Position numbers and translations under genes: made by a program. Below are positions 55,059-63,977 of a stretch of 64,000 nucleotides of DNA, one piece after another. Under the pieces are notes generated by a model. That model did not search any database, was not told where the DNA came from, and saw only the letters and a program-made list of their open reading frames with translations. The stretch is from Aquimarina spinulae (GTDB lineage Bacteria; Bacteroidota; Bacteroidia; Flavobacteriales; Flavobacteriaceae), in assembly GCF_943373825.1 (NCBI RefSeq), contig NZ_CALSBP010000002.1:2903501-2967500 (forward strand). The letters run 5' to 3'. The stretch's first letter is position 1; the number at the start of each line of letters is the position of its first letter.

Positions 55059-57464
55059 ATGATTAGAAACTATTTCAAAATTACGTGGAGAAACCTAAAA
55101 AGAAGCAGATGGTTTTCTTTCATAAATATTGGCGGACTAGCTTTGGGAATGACAGTCGTTATTATAATTGGTTTATGGGTATTGGATGATTTTACTTTTA
55201 ATCAGTATCATAAAAATTATGATCGGATAGGACAGATTTACCATAACACGACGAATTTTGAAACTAATGAAATTAATACTGATCCTTCTGTGTTATATAC
55301 CTTTGGGAGTGTCTTAAAAGAAAAATATCCAGAATATTTTAAACACATTTTAAGGTCAGATTGGGTCAAAGATCATACCCTTTCTAATGATGGGAAAATT
55401 TCTACGAAAACAGGAACATTTATTGAAAGTGGTGCGATAGAAATGTTTTCATTGCAAATGATAAAGGGAACGAATGCTAGCTTGGATGAATTGAATGCCA
55501 TTGTTTTGTCAGAATCTGCTGCATTAGCCATTTTTGGTCAAGAAAACCCTATAGGAAAAAGTATAAAGATTAATAATGAGATGGATGCCGTTGTTAAAGG
55601 TGTCTTTGAAGATTTACCAAAAAATACAAGATTTCGTCATGTACAATTTTTTGCAAATTGGAATTTGTTTGAAGCAAATGATAAATTATTTGAATGGGTA
55701 AAAGATGTATGGGATGGTTGGTATTTTAATATGTATATAGAATTAAAGCCAGGTGTTGATATTGAGGAAGTAAATAAAAGCTTACAGAATTTTTATATCC
55801 AATATGGGCCACATGATCTAGTAGATAATTATAAAGAATCTAACCTTTATCCATTTGTATACCCTATGAATAAATGGCATTTGTATTCAGAGTTTGAGCA
55901 GGGCATACCTGCAAAAGGGCGTATTACTTTTGTCTGGCTTTTTATTTATATCGCAATATTTGTCTTATTACTTGCCTGTATTAACTTTATAAGTCTTAGT
56001 ACAGCTCGTTCTGATAAGAGAGCTAAAGAAGTAGGCGTACGAAAAACAATGGGATCCAAGAAAAATCAGCTTGTCTATCAATTTTTGATTGAGTCCCTTA
56101 TAGTATCTTTTATTGCACTATTATTTGCATTAATATTGATATCGGTTTCGTTACCATGGTTCAATGAGCTTTCTCAAAAAGACATGAGTATACCTTGGGG
56201 TAATGTGCTGTTTTGGAGTGTCGTATTGTTTTTTACAGTGCTTACAGGTCTTTTTTCTGGAATCTACCCAGCTTTTATCCTTTCTTCTTTTAATCCTATA
56301 AAAGTAATGAAGGGAACCTTTAGAATGGGTAAGTATGCAGAAACTCCAAGAAAAATCTTAGTAATATTCCAGTTCAGTATATCGATTATGCTTGCTGTAG
56401 GTACTTTTATTGTATTTGAACAGATCCAGTATACCAAAGACAGGCCTATTGGGTATGATGAGAATGATCTTATATACTTAAATATGAACAATCCTGATTA
56501 TTTTGGAAAATATAATATACTTCGTGATGAATTAAAAAATGCTGGAGTGGTTGAGGAAATCGCTCAATCTTTTTCTCCTCAGGTTGCTATATATAATAGA
56601 GGCGGAGGATTTAATTGGCCGGGGAAAGATCCAGAAATGGAAGACGAGTTTGGTCTTATGGCCATAACCCATGATTATGGAAAAACTGTAGGATGGAAGT
56701 TAATAGAAGGAAGGGATTTCTCTAGAGAAATGCCTACAGATTCGTCAGCCCTTATTGTTAATGAAGCAGCTGTAAAATATATGAAATTGAAGAAACCTGT
56801 AGGAACCTATATTACCTATGGAAAAAGTGAACCTCTAAAAATCATAGCAGTTGCCGAAAATATGGTTATGGAATCACCTTATAAACCCACTAGTCCTGCT
56901 ATTTATTACATTAGTTATAGCAATGTCAATTTTATGCATATAAAATTAAAATCTGATATTGATACAAATACTGCTATTACTGAGATTAAAAGAGTGTTTG
57001 CAAAAGTAGTCCCTTCTGCAAATTTTGATTACCGTTTTGTGAATCAAGATTATAAACTCAAATTTAGATCAGAACAACGCTTAGGAAACCTGGCTAGTGT
57101 TTTTACACTATTGGCTATTTTAATAAGTTGTCTTGGTTTATTTGGTTTAACTTCTTTTGCTGTAGAAAGACGTACTAAGCAAATAGGTATTCGTAGAGTA
57201 TTAGGTGCTTCTAAATTTAATATTTGGAAAACCCTATCTAGCGGATCTATAGTACTTGTTTTACTTTCCTGTTTGATAGGAATCCCTATTATCCATCATT
57301 TTATGGAACAATGGTTACAAAATTATAACTATCGAATGGAAATTTCATGGTGGATTTATGGTGTTGCTATTATTGGAACATTATTATTAACATTATTAAC
57401 AGTAAGTTTTCAAATTATTAAAGCAGCATCGATGAACCCAATAAAAAGTTTAAGAACAGAATAA
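55059..57464 (+). CDS. MacB/FtsX-type ABC permease, array member 9
   Basis: 801 residues beginning MIRNYFKITWRNLKRSRWF. Coupling motifs are KEVGVRKTMGS and KQIGIRRVLGA; a Gln replaces Glu and an Arg replaces Lys in the second. The helix after it (WKTLSSGSIVLVLLS) lacks the DF-hydrophobic pattern of the siblings. The tail is the standard NPIKSLRTE. The second periplasmic domain has lost the VVKDFH block (VAENMVMESPYKP). The 55-base gap contains no shared leader, only a weak 7-bp hairpin. Base composition is A+T-rich, as in member 2. Confidence 0.94.
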   Translation: MIRNYFKITWRNLKRSRWFSFINIGGLALGMTVVIIIGLWVLDDFTFNQYHKNYDRIGQIYHNTTNFETNEINTDPSVLYTFGSVLKEKYPEYFKHILRSDWVKDHTLSNDGKISTKTGTFIESGAIEMFSLQMIKGTNASLDELNAIVLSESAALAIFGQENPIGKSIKINNEMDAVVKGVFEDLPKNTRFRHVQFFANWNLFEANDKLFEWVKDVWDGWYFNMYIELKPGVDIEEVNKSLQNFYIQYGPHDLVDNYKESNLYPFVYPMNKWHLYSEFEQGIPAKGRITFVWLFIYIAIFVLLLACINFISLSTARSDKRAKEVGVRKTMGSKKNQLVYQFLIESLIVSFIALLFALILISVSLPWFNELSQKDMSIPWGNVLFWSVVLFFTVLTGLFSGIYPAFILSSFNPIKVMKGTFRMGKYAETPRKILVIFQFSISIMLAVGTFIVFEQIQYTKDRPIGYDENDLIYLNMNNPDYFGKYNILRDELKNAGVVEEIAQSFSPQVAIYNRGGGFNWPGKDPEMEDEFGLMAITHDYGKTVGWKLIEGRDFSREMPTDSSALIVNEAAVKYMKLKKPVGTYITYGKSEPLKIIAVAENMVMESPYKPTSPAIYYISYSNVNFMHIKLKSDIDTNTAITEIKRVFAKVVPSANFDYRFVNQDYKLKFRSEQRLGNLASVFTLLAILISCLGLFGLTSFAVERRTKQIGIRRVLGASKFNIWKTLSSGSIVLVLLSCLIGIPIIHHFMEQWLQNYNYRMEISWWIYGVAIIGTLLLTLLTVSFQIIKAASMNPIKSLRTE

Positions 57465-57477
57465 ATCAAAAGCTATT

Positions 57478-59862
57478 ATGTTAAGACAGAACCTTATACT
57501 TTTTTTTAGAAATATCAAAAAACATAAAAGCACTTTTTTGATTAACATCATAGGGTTATCTTCAGGATTGGCCTGTGTATTTTTGATTGCACTTTGGGTA
57601 TTAGATGAGATTCAAGTAGATAGATTTCATGAAAATGATGAATATCTGTATCAGGTTTGGAATAAGTTTGAAAGCCGAGAAGGCCCTAGAGTCCTTAATT
57701 GGACTCCAAACATTTTGGCAGAAACAATGACCAATAAATTACCCGAGGTAAAATATGCAGTATCTCAAACAGTGCCTGCACAATTTGCTAAGGTACCACT
57801 TCATGTAAATAACAAAGTTATAAAGACGGGTGGTGTATTTGCAGGCAAAGACTATTTTAACATGTTTTCTTATCCTTTGATACAAGGAGATAAAGATCAG
57901 GTACTTGAAGGAACTAATTCGATTGTGATTTCAGAATCTCTGGCGAATCAACTTTTTGGTTCTCTAGATAGAGTTATAGGAAAAGTAATCGAATGGGATG
58001 CAATGGGGATGTTAGAAAAACATCAAGTGAGTGGTGTTTTTAAAGATATTCCTTCTAATTCAACAACTCAATTCGATTTTATATTACCCTTAGCTACCTA
58101 TAAAAAAGGAATTATACATAATGGCGAAAAAAATGATTGGGTCAATAATAACCCGATAACCTATATTTTACTAAATGAAGGAACAAATGTAGAAGAATTT
58201 GCTGCTAAAATTGAAAACTTCTCAAAGCTACAGAATAAGGATGTCACAGCAGACCTTATAATGACCAAATATTCATCTAATTATCTATACGGTAATTTTG
58301 AAAATGGAAAACAGGTCTCTGGGCGTATGAATTATATATACCTCTTTTCCTGTATTGCATTATTTATTTTGATCATAGCTTGTATTAATTTTATGAATCT
58401 TTCTACAGCAAATGCATCAAGGCGTTTAAAAGAAATAGGAGTTAAGAAAGCATTAGGATCCAAAAGAACTACACTTATCACACAGTATTTTGGAGAATCA
58501 GTGATGACTGCGTTTATTTCTTTATTGTTGGCACTTTTAGTAGTATTTCTTTTTATCCCACAGTTTAATATAATTACTGGTAAAGCACTATCCTTAAGTT
58601 TTGACCCTTTGATTTTTGGTTTACTCTTATTGATTGCTCTTTTTACAGGAATATTGGCAGGAAGTTATCCCGCATTACACCTTTCACGCTTTAAACCAGT
58701 AACCATTTTAAGAGGTCAATTAAAAAATTCATGGGGAGAAGTATGGGTTAGAAAAGGGTTAGTGATATTTCAATTTTCATTATCAATTATTTTGATTATA
58801 GCGGTCTTATTAGTTTCTCAACAAGTGGCTTATGTACAATCCAAAAACTTGGGAATGGATAAAGACAATGTTGTTTATTTTAGGCAAGAGGGCCACCTAA
58901 GACAAAATGCAGAGGCTTTTTTAGAAGAATTAAAAGGAGTCCCAAACGTGGTCAATGCTGCCATGACTAGTCAAAATATCATAGGTACAAACATTAATAC
59001 CACCGGAGGATTAGTTTGGACAGGTAATGAAGAAGAACGTCAATCTCGTTTTAAAGAACTTCGTATCGGTCATGATTTTATAGAGACGATGGATATGAAA
59101 CTTAAAGAAGGAAGATCATTTTCTAGACAGTTTCCTGCAGACAGTGCTGCAATAGTATTTAACGAAACTGCCATAAAGATGATGGGCATAGAAAATCCAA
59201 TAGGAAAAACGATACGCTACGGATCAACACAGTATAGTATTATTGGAGTCTTAAATGATTTTCACTTTCAATCTTTTCGAGAAGTTGTACACCCTATGTT
59301 TTTTAGATTAAATAATAATAGATCCAATTTAGAATTTGTAGTTCGAATTGCTGGTGGAACAGAAAAAGAAACCTTAGCTAAACTTAAAGCTTCTTATGCT
59401 AAGTTTAATCCTGGATATGTATTTGAACATAGATTTTTGGATGCAGATTTTCAGGCACAATATGCATCAGAACAACAGGTGGTTTCACTATCTAAATATT
59501 TTGCTGGTTTAGCCATTTTAATCTCCTGTTTAGGTCTGTTTGGTTTGGCTAGGCACACGGCAGAGCGAAGACGAAAAGAGATTAGTATTAGAAAAGTATT
59601 AGGACAAAGCGCTTCTCAGATTACTATGATGTTATCTGGGGAGTTTACCAAGTTAGTTTTGATAGCAATAGGTATTGCAGTCCCAGTAGCATATGTACTG
59701 GGGAGTAATTGGCTTTCAGGTTTTGCATATAGAATCCCTTTAAAAGGATGGTACTTCATAGGTGCCGGTTGTATAGCCTTATTTGTTGCCTTGCTTACAG
59801 TCGGATCACAAGCAATAGGTGCGGCAAATAAAAACCCTGTAGATGGATTAAAAGAAGAATAA
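57478..59862 (+). CDS. MacB/FtsX-type ABC permease, array member 10 (divergent)
   Basis: 794 residues. It lacks the start signature of the array: MLRQNLILFFRNIKKHKST has LFFRN where siblings have IAWRN. The end is NPVDGLKEE. Coupling motifs are KEIGVKKALGS and KEISIRKVLGQ. Before TM8 it has KGWYFIGAG rather than the SWWxFxxAG form. It is the most tightly spaced member, 13 bases after member 9. Its ends resemble those of member 7 in departing from NPxKSLRTE, so 7 and 10 may form a second subfamily. Full length, no break. Confidence 0.94.
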   Translation: MLRQNLILFFRNIKKHKSTFLINIIGLSSGLACVFLIALWVLDEIQVDRFHENDEYLYQVWNKFESREGPRVLNWTPNILAETMTNKLPEVKYAVSQTVPAQFAKVPLHVNNKVIKTGGVFAGKDYFNMFSYPLIQGDKDQVLEGTNSIVISESLANQLFGSLDRVIGKVIEWDAMGMLEKHQVSGVFKDIPSNSTTQFDFILPLATYKKGIIHNGEKNDWVNNNPITYILLNEGTNVEEFAAKIENFSKLQNKDVTADLIMTKYSSNYLYGNFENGKQVSGRMNYIYLFSCIALFILIIACINFMNLSTANASRRLKEIGVKKALGSKRTTLITQYFGESVMTAFISLLLALLVVFLFIPQFNIITGKALSLSFDPLIFGLLLLIALFTGILAGSYPALHLSRFKPVTILRGQLKNSWGEVWVRKGLVIFQFSLSIILIIAVLLVSQQVAYVQSKNLGMDKDNVVYFRQEGHLRQNAEAFLEELKGVPNVVNAAMTSQNIIGTNINTTGGLVWTGNEEERQSRFKELRIGHDFIETMDMKLKEGRSFSRQFPADSAAIVFNETAIKMMGIENPIGKTIRYGSTQYSIIGVLNDFHFQSFREVVHPMFFRLNNNRSNLEFVVRIAGGTEKETLAKLKASYAKFNPGYVFEHRFLDADFQAQYASEQQVVSLSKYFAGLAILISCLGLFGLARHTAERRRKEISIRKVLGQSASQITMMLSGEFTKLVLIAIGIAVPVAYVLGSNWLSGFAYRIPLKGWYFIGAGCIALFVALLTVGSQAIGAANKNPVDGLKEE

Positions 59863-59875
59863 GGAGAGTCATAAT

Positions 59876-59895
59876 ATCAAAAAACAAAAGTTATG
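59876..59895 (+). repeat. Conserved permease leader, copy 6
   Basis: ATCAAAAAACAAAAGTTATG has three changes from copy 1. It is the only copy located away from the member 1-6 block. Confidence 0.55.
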
Positions 59896-62400
59896 TTTAA
59901 AAACTATATCAAAATAGCCTGGAGAAATGCTATTAGGCAAAAACAATTTACTATTCTCAATATACTTGGACTTAGTATTGGGATAGGCACATGTTTTATT
60001 ATTGGATTATATATTCATAGTGAAATGACCTATGATACTTTTCATGACAAAGCAGATCGCATTTATAGAGTTAATCAGCCCAATATTTGGGATGATTGGA
60101 ATGAGATATCTTCGGCTACAGGCCCCAATGTAGCTATCGCATTAAGAGAAGATGCTCCAGAATTTGAAGAAGTAACCAGACTTTTAAGGACCGGTGCACA
60201 GATTGTAAGATCTAATCACAATGAAGAGGCAAATTTATATAGCGAAGAGCAATATTTTGCTGTCGAAGAAAACTTTTTTGATGTGTTTTCTTTTAAATTT
60301 TTACAAGGTGATTCTAATACAGCACTTAGTGAACCTATGAGTATGGTGATGACAAAAAAAACGGCAGAACGTTATTTTGGTACAGAAAATCCAATCGGAA
60401 AAACAGTAGAAGTAAAAGATTATGATAACTCATGGAAAACCTATACCGTAAAAGGAGTACTTGATAATGTTCCTTATAAATCACATATTCAATTTGATAT
60501 GTTGGTTTCTTTAAAAAGTTATTCTGAAATGATGCAAAGAAACGGTTGGAAATGGATTTGGACAGCATTTTCGACCTATGGATTGGTAAAAGAAGGAACG
60601 GATATAGCAGCATTTACCAAAAAAATTCAGGCCATTCCACCAAAATGGGCGCCACCTACAACAGAACGTATTTTTAATCAAACGTTTAAAGAATTTACAG
60701 CAGGACATGACTGGACATTATACCTGCAACCTCTTAGAGAAATATACCTATCCGAAGCTCCTGCTACTCATTCCTTTGGACCAACTGGAAATCCAATGTT
60801 TGTTCAAATATTCGGAGCAATAGGTGTACTGGTACTTATATTATCCAGTATCAATTTCATGAACCTCTCGACAGCAAGATCATCAAAGAGAGCAAAAGAA
60901 ATAGGAGTGAGGAAAGTTTTAGGTTCTAAACGAAAAGCATTAATCAAACAGTTCGTTATAGAATCTACACTCTTTGTGTTGATAGGTACTGTTTTTGCTT
61001 TGATATTCGTACAACTTTCTTTGGGTATATTTAGTACAATTGCAGATGTACAGCTCGAACTAATCCCATATTTAGGCAACCCAATATTTCTGGCAATTGT
61101 GTTATTATTTGTACTAGGGTTAGGTTTAATTTCTGGAAGCTACCCTGCGTTTTACCTTTCGATGTTTCAACCTATAGAAACCCTTAAAGGAAAAATAAGC
61201 ACAAAATTTAAAGGGAAAGGAATTAGAAATGGATTAGTTGTCTTTCAGTTTACTATTTCTATTGCTCTGGTCATTTGTACCTTATTTGTACAAAAGCAAT
61301 TGGTGTATACTTCCTCTTTAGACTTAGGGTTTGAGAAAGATAATATTCTACAAATTCATAATATCGAGCAAATCGGTTTTGATACTGAAGCACTTAAAAC
61401 AAAACTTCTGTCAAATCCTGCTTTCTCAAAAGTTGGAAAATCATTTGGATTACCGCCAAATATATGGTCTGGGGATCGATACAAAACACTGGGAGCTAAT
61501 GATCAGGTGGTTCAACTTAGAAATGTAAGAACAGAAGAAGATTATCTCGATGTATTAGGAGTAGAATTTGTTACCGGAAGAAATTTTGATTCGTCAAGAC
61601 CCAATGATAAATATAAAGTGATATTAAATGAAAAAGCAGTTAAAGCCTTGGGGTGGGGTAATCAAGAATCTTATAATGCAGATTCTCCTATAGGAAAAAT
61701 ACTGGCTTTAGCCTCTGGAAGCGAAGATGAATTTGAAGTGATGGGCGTAGTTAAAGATTTTAATATTAATAGTGTACAACAAGAAATAGCACCATTGGTC
61801 ATCATTCATCATCAAAATGATAAGGTTTGGGATTATGGTGCAGGCTTATCTTATTATTCGATGAAACTTAATCCTGCAGTGGTTAAAAATCCTGGTGAAC
61901 TTCAAACATTGATTGATGGAGTTAAAAATGATATTGCACAAATAGACCCTTCGGTTCCATTTGAATATAGTTTTATGGATCAGGATTTTGAAAACACTTT
62001 TGTGTCAGAACAAAGAATGGGAGTAATACTTAGTATATTTACTGTTATGGCATTGCTTATAGCATGTCTTGGGTTGTTTGGTCTGGCTGCTTTTACGGCA
62101 GAGCAACGTATCAAAGAATTAAGTATTAGAAAAGTACTGGGTGCCAAGGTATCAGAATTAGCTTTTTTGTTCTCTTCAGAATTTACAAAACTGGTTCTTA
62201 TTTCTATTATTCTTGCTTCACCTATTGCATACTTTTTGGTGGATGAGTGGCTCAAAGATTTTGCGTATAGGACTCCAATAGATAGTTGGGTGTTTATTGT
62301 GGCAGCGATAAGTGCACTTGTAATTACGTTGGTAACAGTAAGTTTTCAAACCATTAAAGCAGCATCAACAAATCCTGTGAAAAATTTAAGGACAGAATAG
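59893..62400 (+). CDS. MacB/FtsX-type ABC permease, array member 11 (last, longest)
   Basis: 835 residues, the longest of the array. The extra length lies mainly in the second periplasmic domain, in the segment after SPIGKILALASGSEDEF and around VWDYGAGLSYYSMKLNPAV. The start MFKNYIKIAWRNAIRQKQF and leader ally it with member 5. Coupling motifs are KEIGVRKVLGS and KELSIRKVLGA; the tail is NPVKNLRTE. TM2 is preceded by FVQIFGAIGVLVLILSSINFMNLST. A perfect hairpin 10 bases after the stop ends the presumed transcript. Intact. Confidence 0.95.
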   Translation: MFKNYIKIAWRNAIRQKQFTILNILGLSIGIGTCFIIGLYIHSEMTYDTFHDKADRIYRVNQPNIWDDWNEISSATGPNVAIALREDAPEFEEVTRLLRTGAQIVRSNHNEEANLYSEEQYFAVEENFFDVFSFKFLQGDSNTALSEPMSMVMTKKTAERYFGTENPIGKTVEVKDYDNSWKTYTVKGVLDNVPYKSHIQFDMLVSLKSYSEMMQRNGWKWIWTAFSTYGLVKEGTDIAAFTKKIQAIPPKWAPPTTERIFNQTFKEFTAGHDWTLYLQPLREIYLSEAPATHSFGPTGNPMFVQIFGAIGVLVLILSSINFMNLSTARSSKRAKEIGVRKVLGSKRKALIKQFVIESTLFVLIGTVFALIFVQLSLGIFSTIADVQLELIPYLGNPIFLAIVLLFVLGLGLISGSYPAFYLSMFQPIETLKGKISTKFKGKGIRNGLVVFQFTISIALVICTLFVQKQLVYTSSLDLGFEKDNILQIHNIEQIGFDTEALKTKLLSNPAFSKVGKSFGLPPNIWSGDRYKTLGANDQVVQLRNVRTEEDYLDVLGVEFVTGRNFDSSRPNDKYKVILNEKAVKALGWGNQESYNADSPIGKILALASGSEDEFEVMGVVKDFNINSVQQEIAPLVIIHHQNDKVWDYGAGLSYYSMKLNPAVVKNPGELQTLIDGVKNDIAQIDPSVPFEYSFMDQDFENTFVSEQRMGVILSIFTVMALLIACLGLFGLAAFTAEQRIKELSIRKVLGAKVSELAFLFSSEFTKLVLISIILASPIAYFLVDEWLKDFAYRTPIDSWVFIVAAISALVITLVTVSFQTIKAASTNPVKNLRTE

Positions 62401-62410
62401 AATTATTTAT

Positions 62411-62447
62411 GACCTCACAGGTCTCAAAGACCTGTGAGGTCTATTTT
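62411..62447 (+). terminator. Terminator of the permease array
   Basis: A 14-bp perfect stem (GACCTCACAGGTCT, loop CAA) is followed by TATTTTAAA. The T tract is interrupted, but stem strength and position ten bases after the last permease support termination. Confidence 0.75.
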
Positions 62448-62478
62448 AAAAATTAAAAAATAAATCTAATTAAAACCT

Positions 62479-62604
62479 GGGTATCTAAAAAGAACAATAA
62501 AATGTCATGATAGACAGCGCAAAGTATTTCTAACGCCTGATTCTTAAAAAACATAGATTACTTTGTACTTTGTAGAAACGAAAAGCAAGACTTTTTAGAT
62601 ACCC
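62479..62604. repeat. 14-bp inverted repeats enclosing 98 bases
   Basis: GGGTATCTAAAAAG (62479-62492) recurs as its exact reverse complement at 62591-62604. The enclosed 98 bases have no frame. It could be a small MITE-like remnant or a long-range RNA structure upstream of the second ATPase gene. No clear target-site duplication is visible. Confidence 0.55.
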
Positions 62605-62652
62605 TATTTTAAATCCAGATTAAAATATCATAAACAACTAAAAAAATAAAAC

Positions 62653-63315
62653 ATGTTATTACAACTAAAAAATATATCAAAGTGGGTACACTCAGGAGGA
62701 CAGAAAGTGTTCTTACTAAAAGACATTAATTTTTGGGTGAACGAAGGAGATTTTATCTCAATTATGGGGCCCTCTGGTTCAGGAAAATCTACTTTGCTTA
62801 ATATCATTGGGATGCTTGATGATTTTAATGAAGGCGAATATACATTTCTGGAAGAAAAAGTACATTCACTTAAAGAAAAACACCGTGCGAACCTATATAA
62901 GCAATATATAGGATTTGTATTTCAGGCATATCACCTGATTGATGAATTAACGGTAAAAGAAAACCTTGAGATGCCATTATTATATAAAAAACACAATGCA
63001 TCAGAAAGGAAATCTTTGGTAGCAGATATGTTGGATCGCTTTAATATTGTGGGTAAAAAAGATCTTTTTCCTTCTCAGTTAAGTGGGGGACAACAACAAT
63101 TAGTAGGTGTTGCCAGAGCACTTATTGCTAGTCCAAAACTGATCCTTGCAGATGAACCTACCGGGAATCTTAATTCTAAGCAAGGAGAAGAAATCATGGA
63201 AATTTTTACGCAATTAAATAAAGAAGGAGTAACCATTATACAAGTAACTCACTCAGAAAAAAATATGGAATATGGTTCTCGGGTCATCAATTTATTAGAT
63301 GGTAAAATTGAGTAA
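62653..63315 (+). CDS. Second MacB/LolD-type ABC ATPase with altered D-loop
   Basis: A 220-residue ATPase. Walker A GPSGSGKST (39-47), Q-loop Gln91, signature LSGGQ (143-147), Walker B LILADE (Glu168) and H-loop His200 are intact. The D-loop, NLDS in the first ATPase, is NLNS here (Asn174), and the Arg normally following LSGGQQQ is Leu150. Such changes may alter dimer communication without abolishing ATP binding. It is separated from the array by the terminator and repeat, so it is probably transcribed on its own. It may form a homodimer or a heterodimer with the ATPase at 33.9 kb and serve some of the permeases. Confidence 0.94.
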   Translation: MLLQLKNISKWVHSGGQKVFLLKDINFWVNEGDFISIMGPSGSGKSTLLNIIGMLDDFNEGEYTFLEEKVHSLKEKHRANLYKQYIGFVFQAYHLIDELTVKENLEMPLLYKKHNASERKSLVADMLDRFNIVGKKDLFPSQLSGGQQQLVGVARALIASPKLILADEPTGNLNSKQGEEIMEIFTQLNKEGVTIIQVTHSEKNMEYGSRVINLLDGKIE

Positions 63316-63327
63316 GTATTTTGTTTT

Positions 63328-63368
63328 AATCAAACTTCGATGGTTTTTAAAACCAGCGAAGTCTGATT
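63328..63368 (+). terminator. Imperfect hairpin after the second ATPase gene
   Basis: A 20-21-bp stem with about three mismatches (arms AATCAAACTTCGATGG and the complementary CCAGCGAAGTCTGATT) starts 12 bases after the stop. Only a weak T-rich stretch follows. It is a likely terminator of moderate strength. Confidence 0.55.
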
Positions 63369-63420
63369 GATTCTTTAAGATTTCACTGGAAGTAGGGTAT
63401 TTTCAAGAATACCTTCAGTC

Positions 63421-63428
63421 TATATTTG
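63421..63428 (+). promoter_or_regulatory. TAnnTTTG promoter element upstream of the last gene
   Basis: TATATTTG matches the -7 consensus exactly, 30 bases before the ATG at 63459. TTT at 63401-63403 could serve as a poor -33 box. It suggests this gene is transcribed apart from the ATPase gene. Confidence 0.4.
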
Positions 63429-63458
63429 TTTTCAAATAAACCTGAATAATCAAAAACT

Positions 63459-63977
63459 ATGACTGAACAAAAAGAAATGACATTATCATCGAACTGGACA
63501 ACTCTTAGTATTTACATACAGCTTCTGGCGTGTTTAATAGGTGTCCCTTACATGTTTTTTTTATTTATGCAAAAAGAATTTGATATTGGAATGGTAATTT
63601 TTGGGGCATTTGTTTTAGGGATTACAGCACTAATTATTTGTCAATTTATATATGCATGTGATGCTCGGGTCATAAACGACAAACTGGTATTAAAAAAACA
63701 ATTTAAACCCTCAAAAACGTATTCTTTTGAAAAAATTAGAAATCCACGCTCATTCAGAATAAAAAGGACAAGTTATGTAACAGTAAAAATGGAAAATGAG
63801 GATAAGGTCTTAGAAAAGTATTTGATCATCAATAATCATCACTTGTTATCATTTGAAAATAAAAATGCCAAGCAAGTGCTGATTTCTTTGAAAAACATGC
63901 ATAAACAAATAAATAAGACTATGAACAATACTGATTCAAGTAAAGAGTACTCATCAGAAATGAATAAACAACTTTAA
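63459..63977 (+). CDS. Small membrane protein with PH-like C-terminal domain
   Basis: A 172-residue protein with two close hydrophobic helices (about 17-36 and 43-66) followed by a soluble beta-rich domain. DARVINDKLVLKKQFKPSKTYSFEKIRNPRSFRI resembles bacterial PH-like (bPH) domains that follow two TM helices, but I recognise no precise family. The C-terminus is a Lys/Asn/Ser-rich, probably disordered tail. It has its own promoter-like element. Its proximity to the efflux system may be chance; a membrane-stress accessory role would be a guess. Confidence 0.75.
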   Translation: MTEQKEMTLSSNWTTLSIYIQLLACLIGVPYMFFLFMQKEFDIGMVIFGAFVLGITALIICQFIYACDARVINDKLVLKKQFKPSKTYSFEKIRNPRSFRIKRTSYVTVKMENEDKVLEKYLIINNHHLLSFENKNAKQVLISLKNMHKQINKTMNNTDSSKEYSSEMNKQL

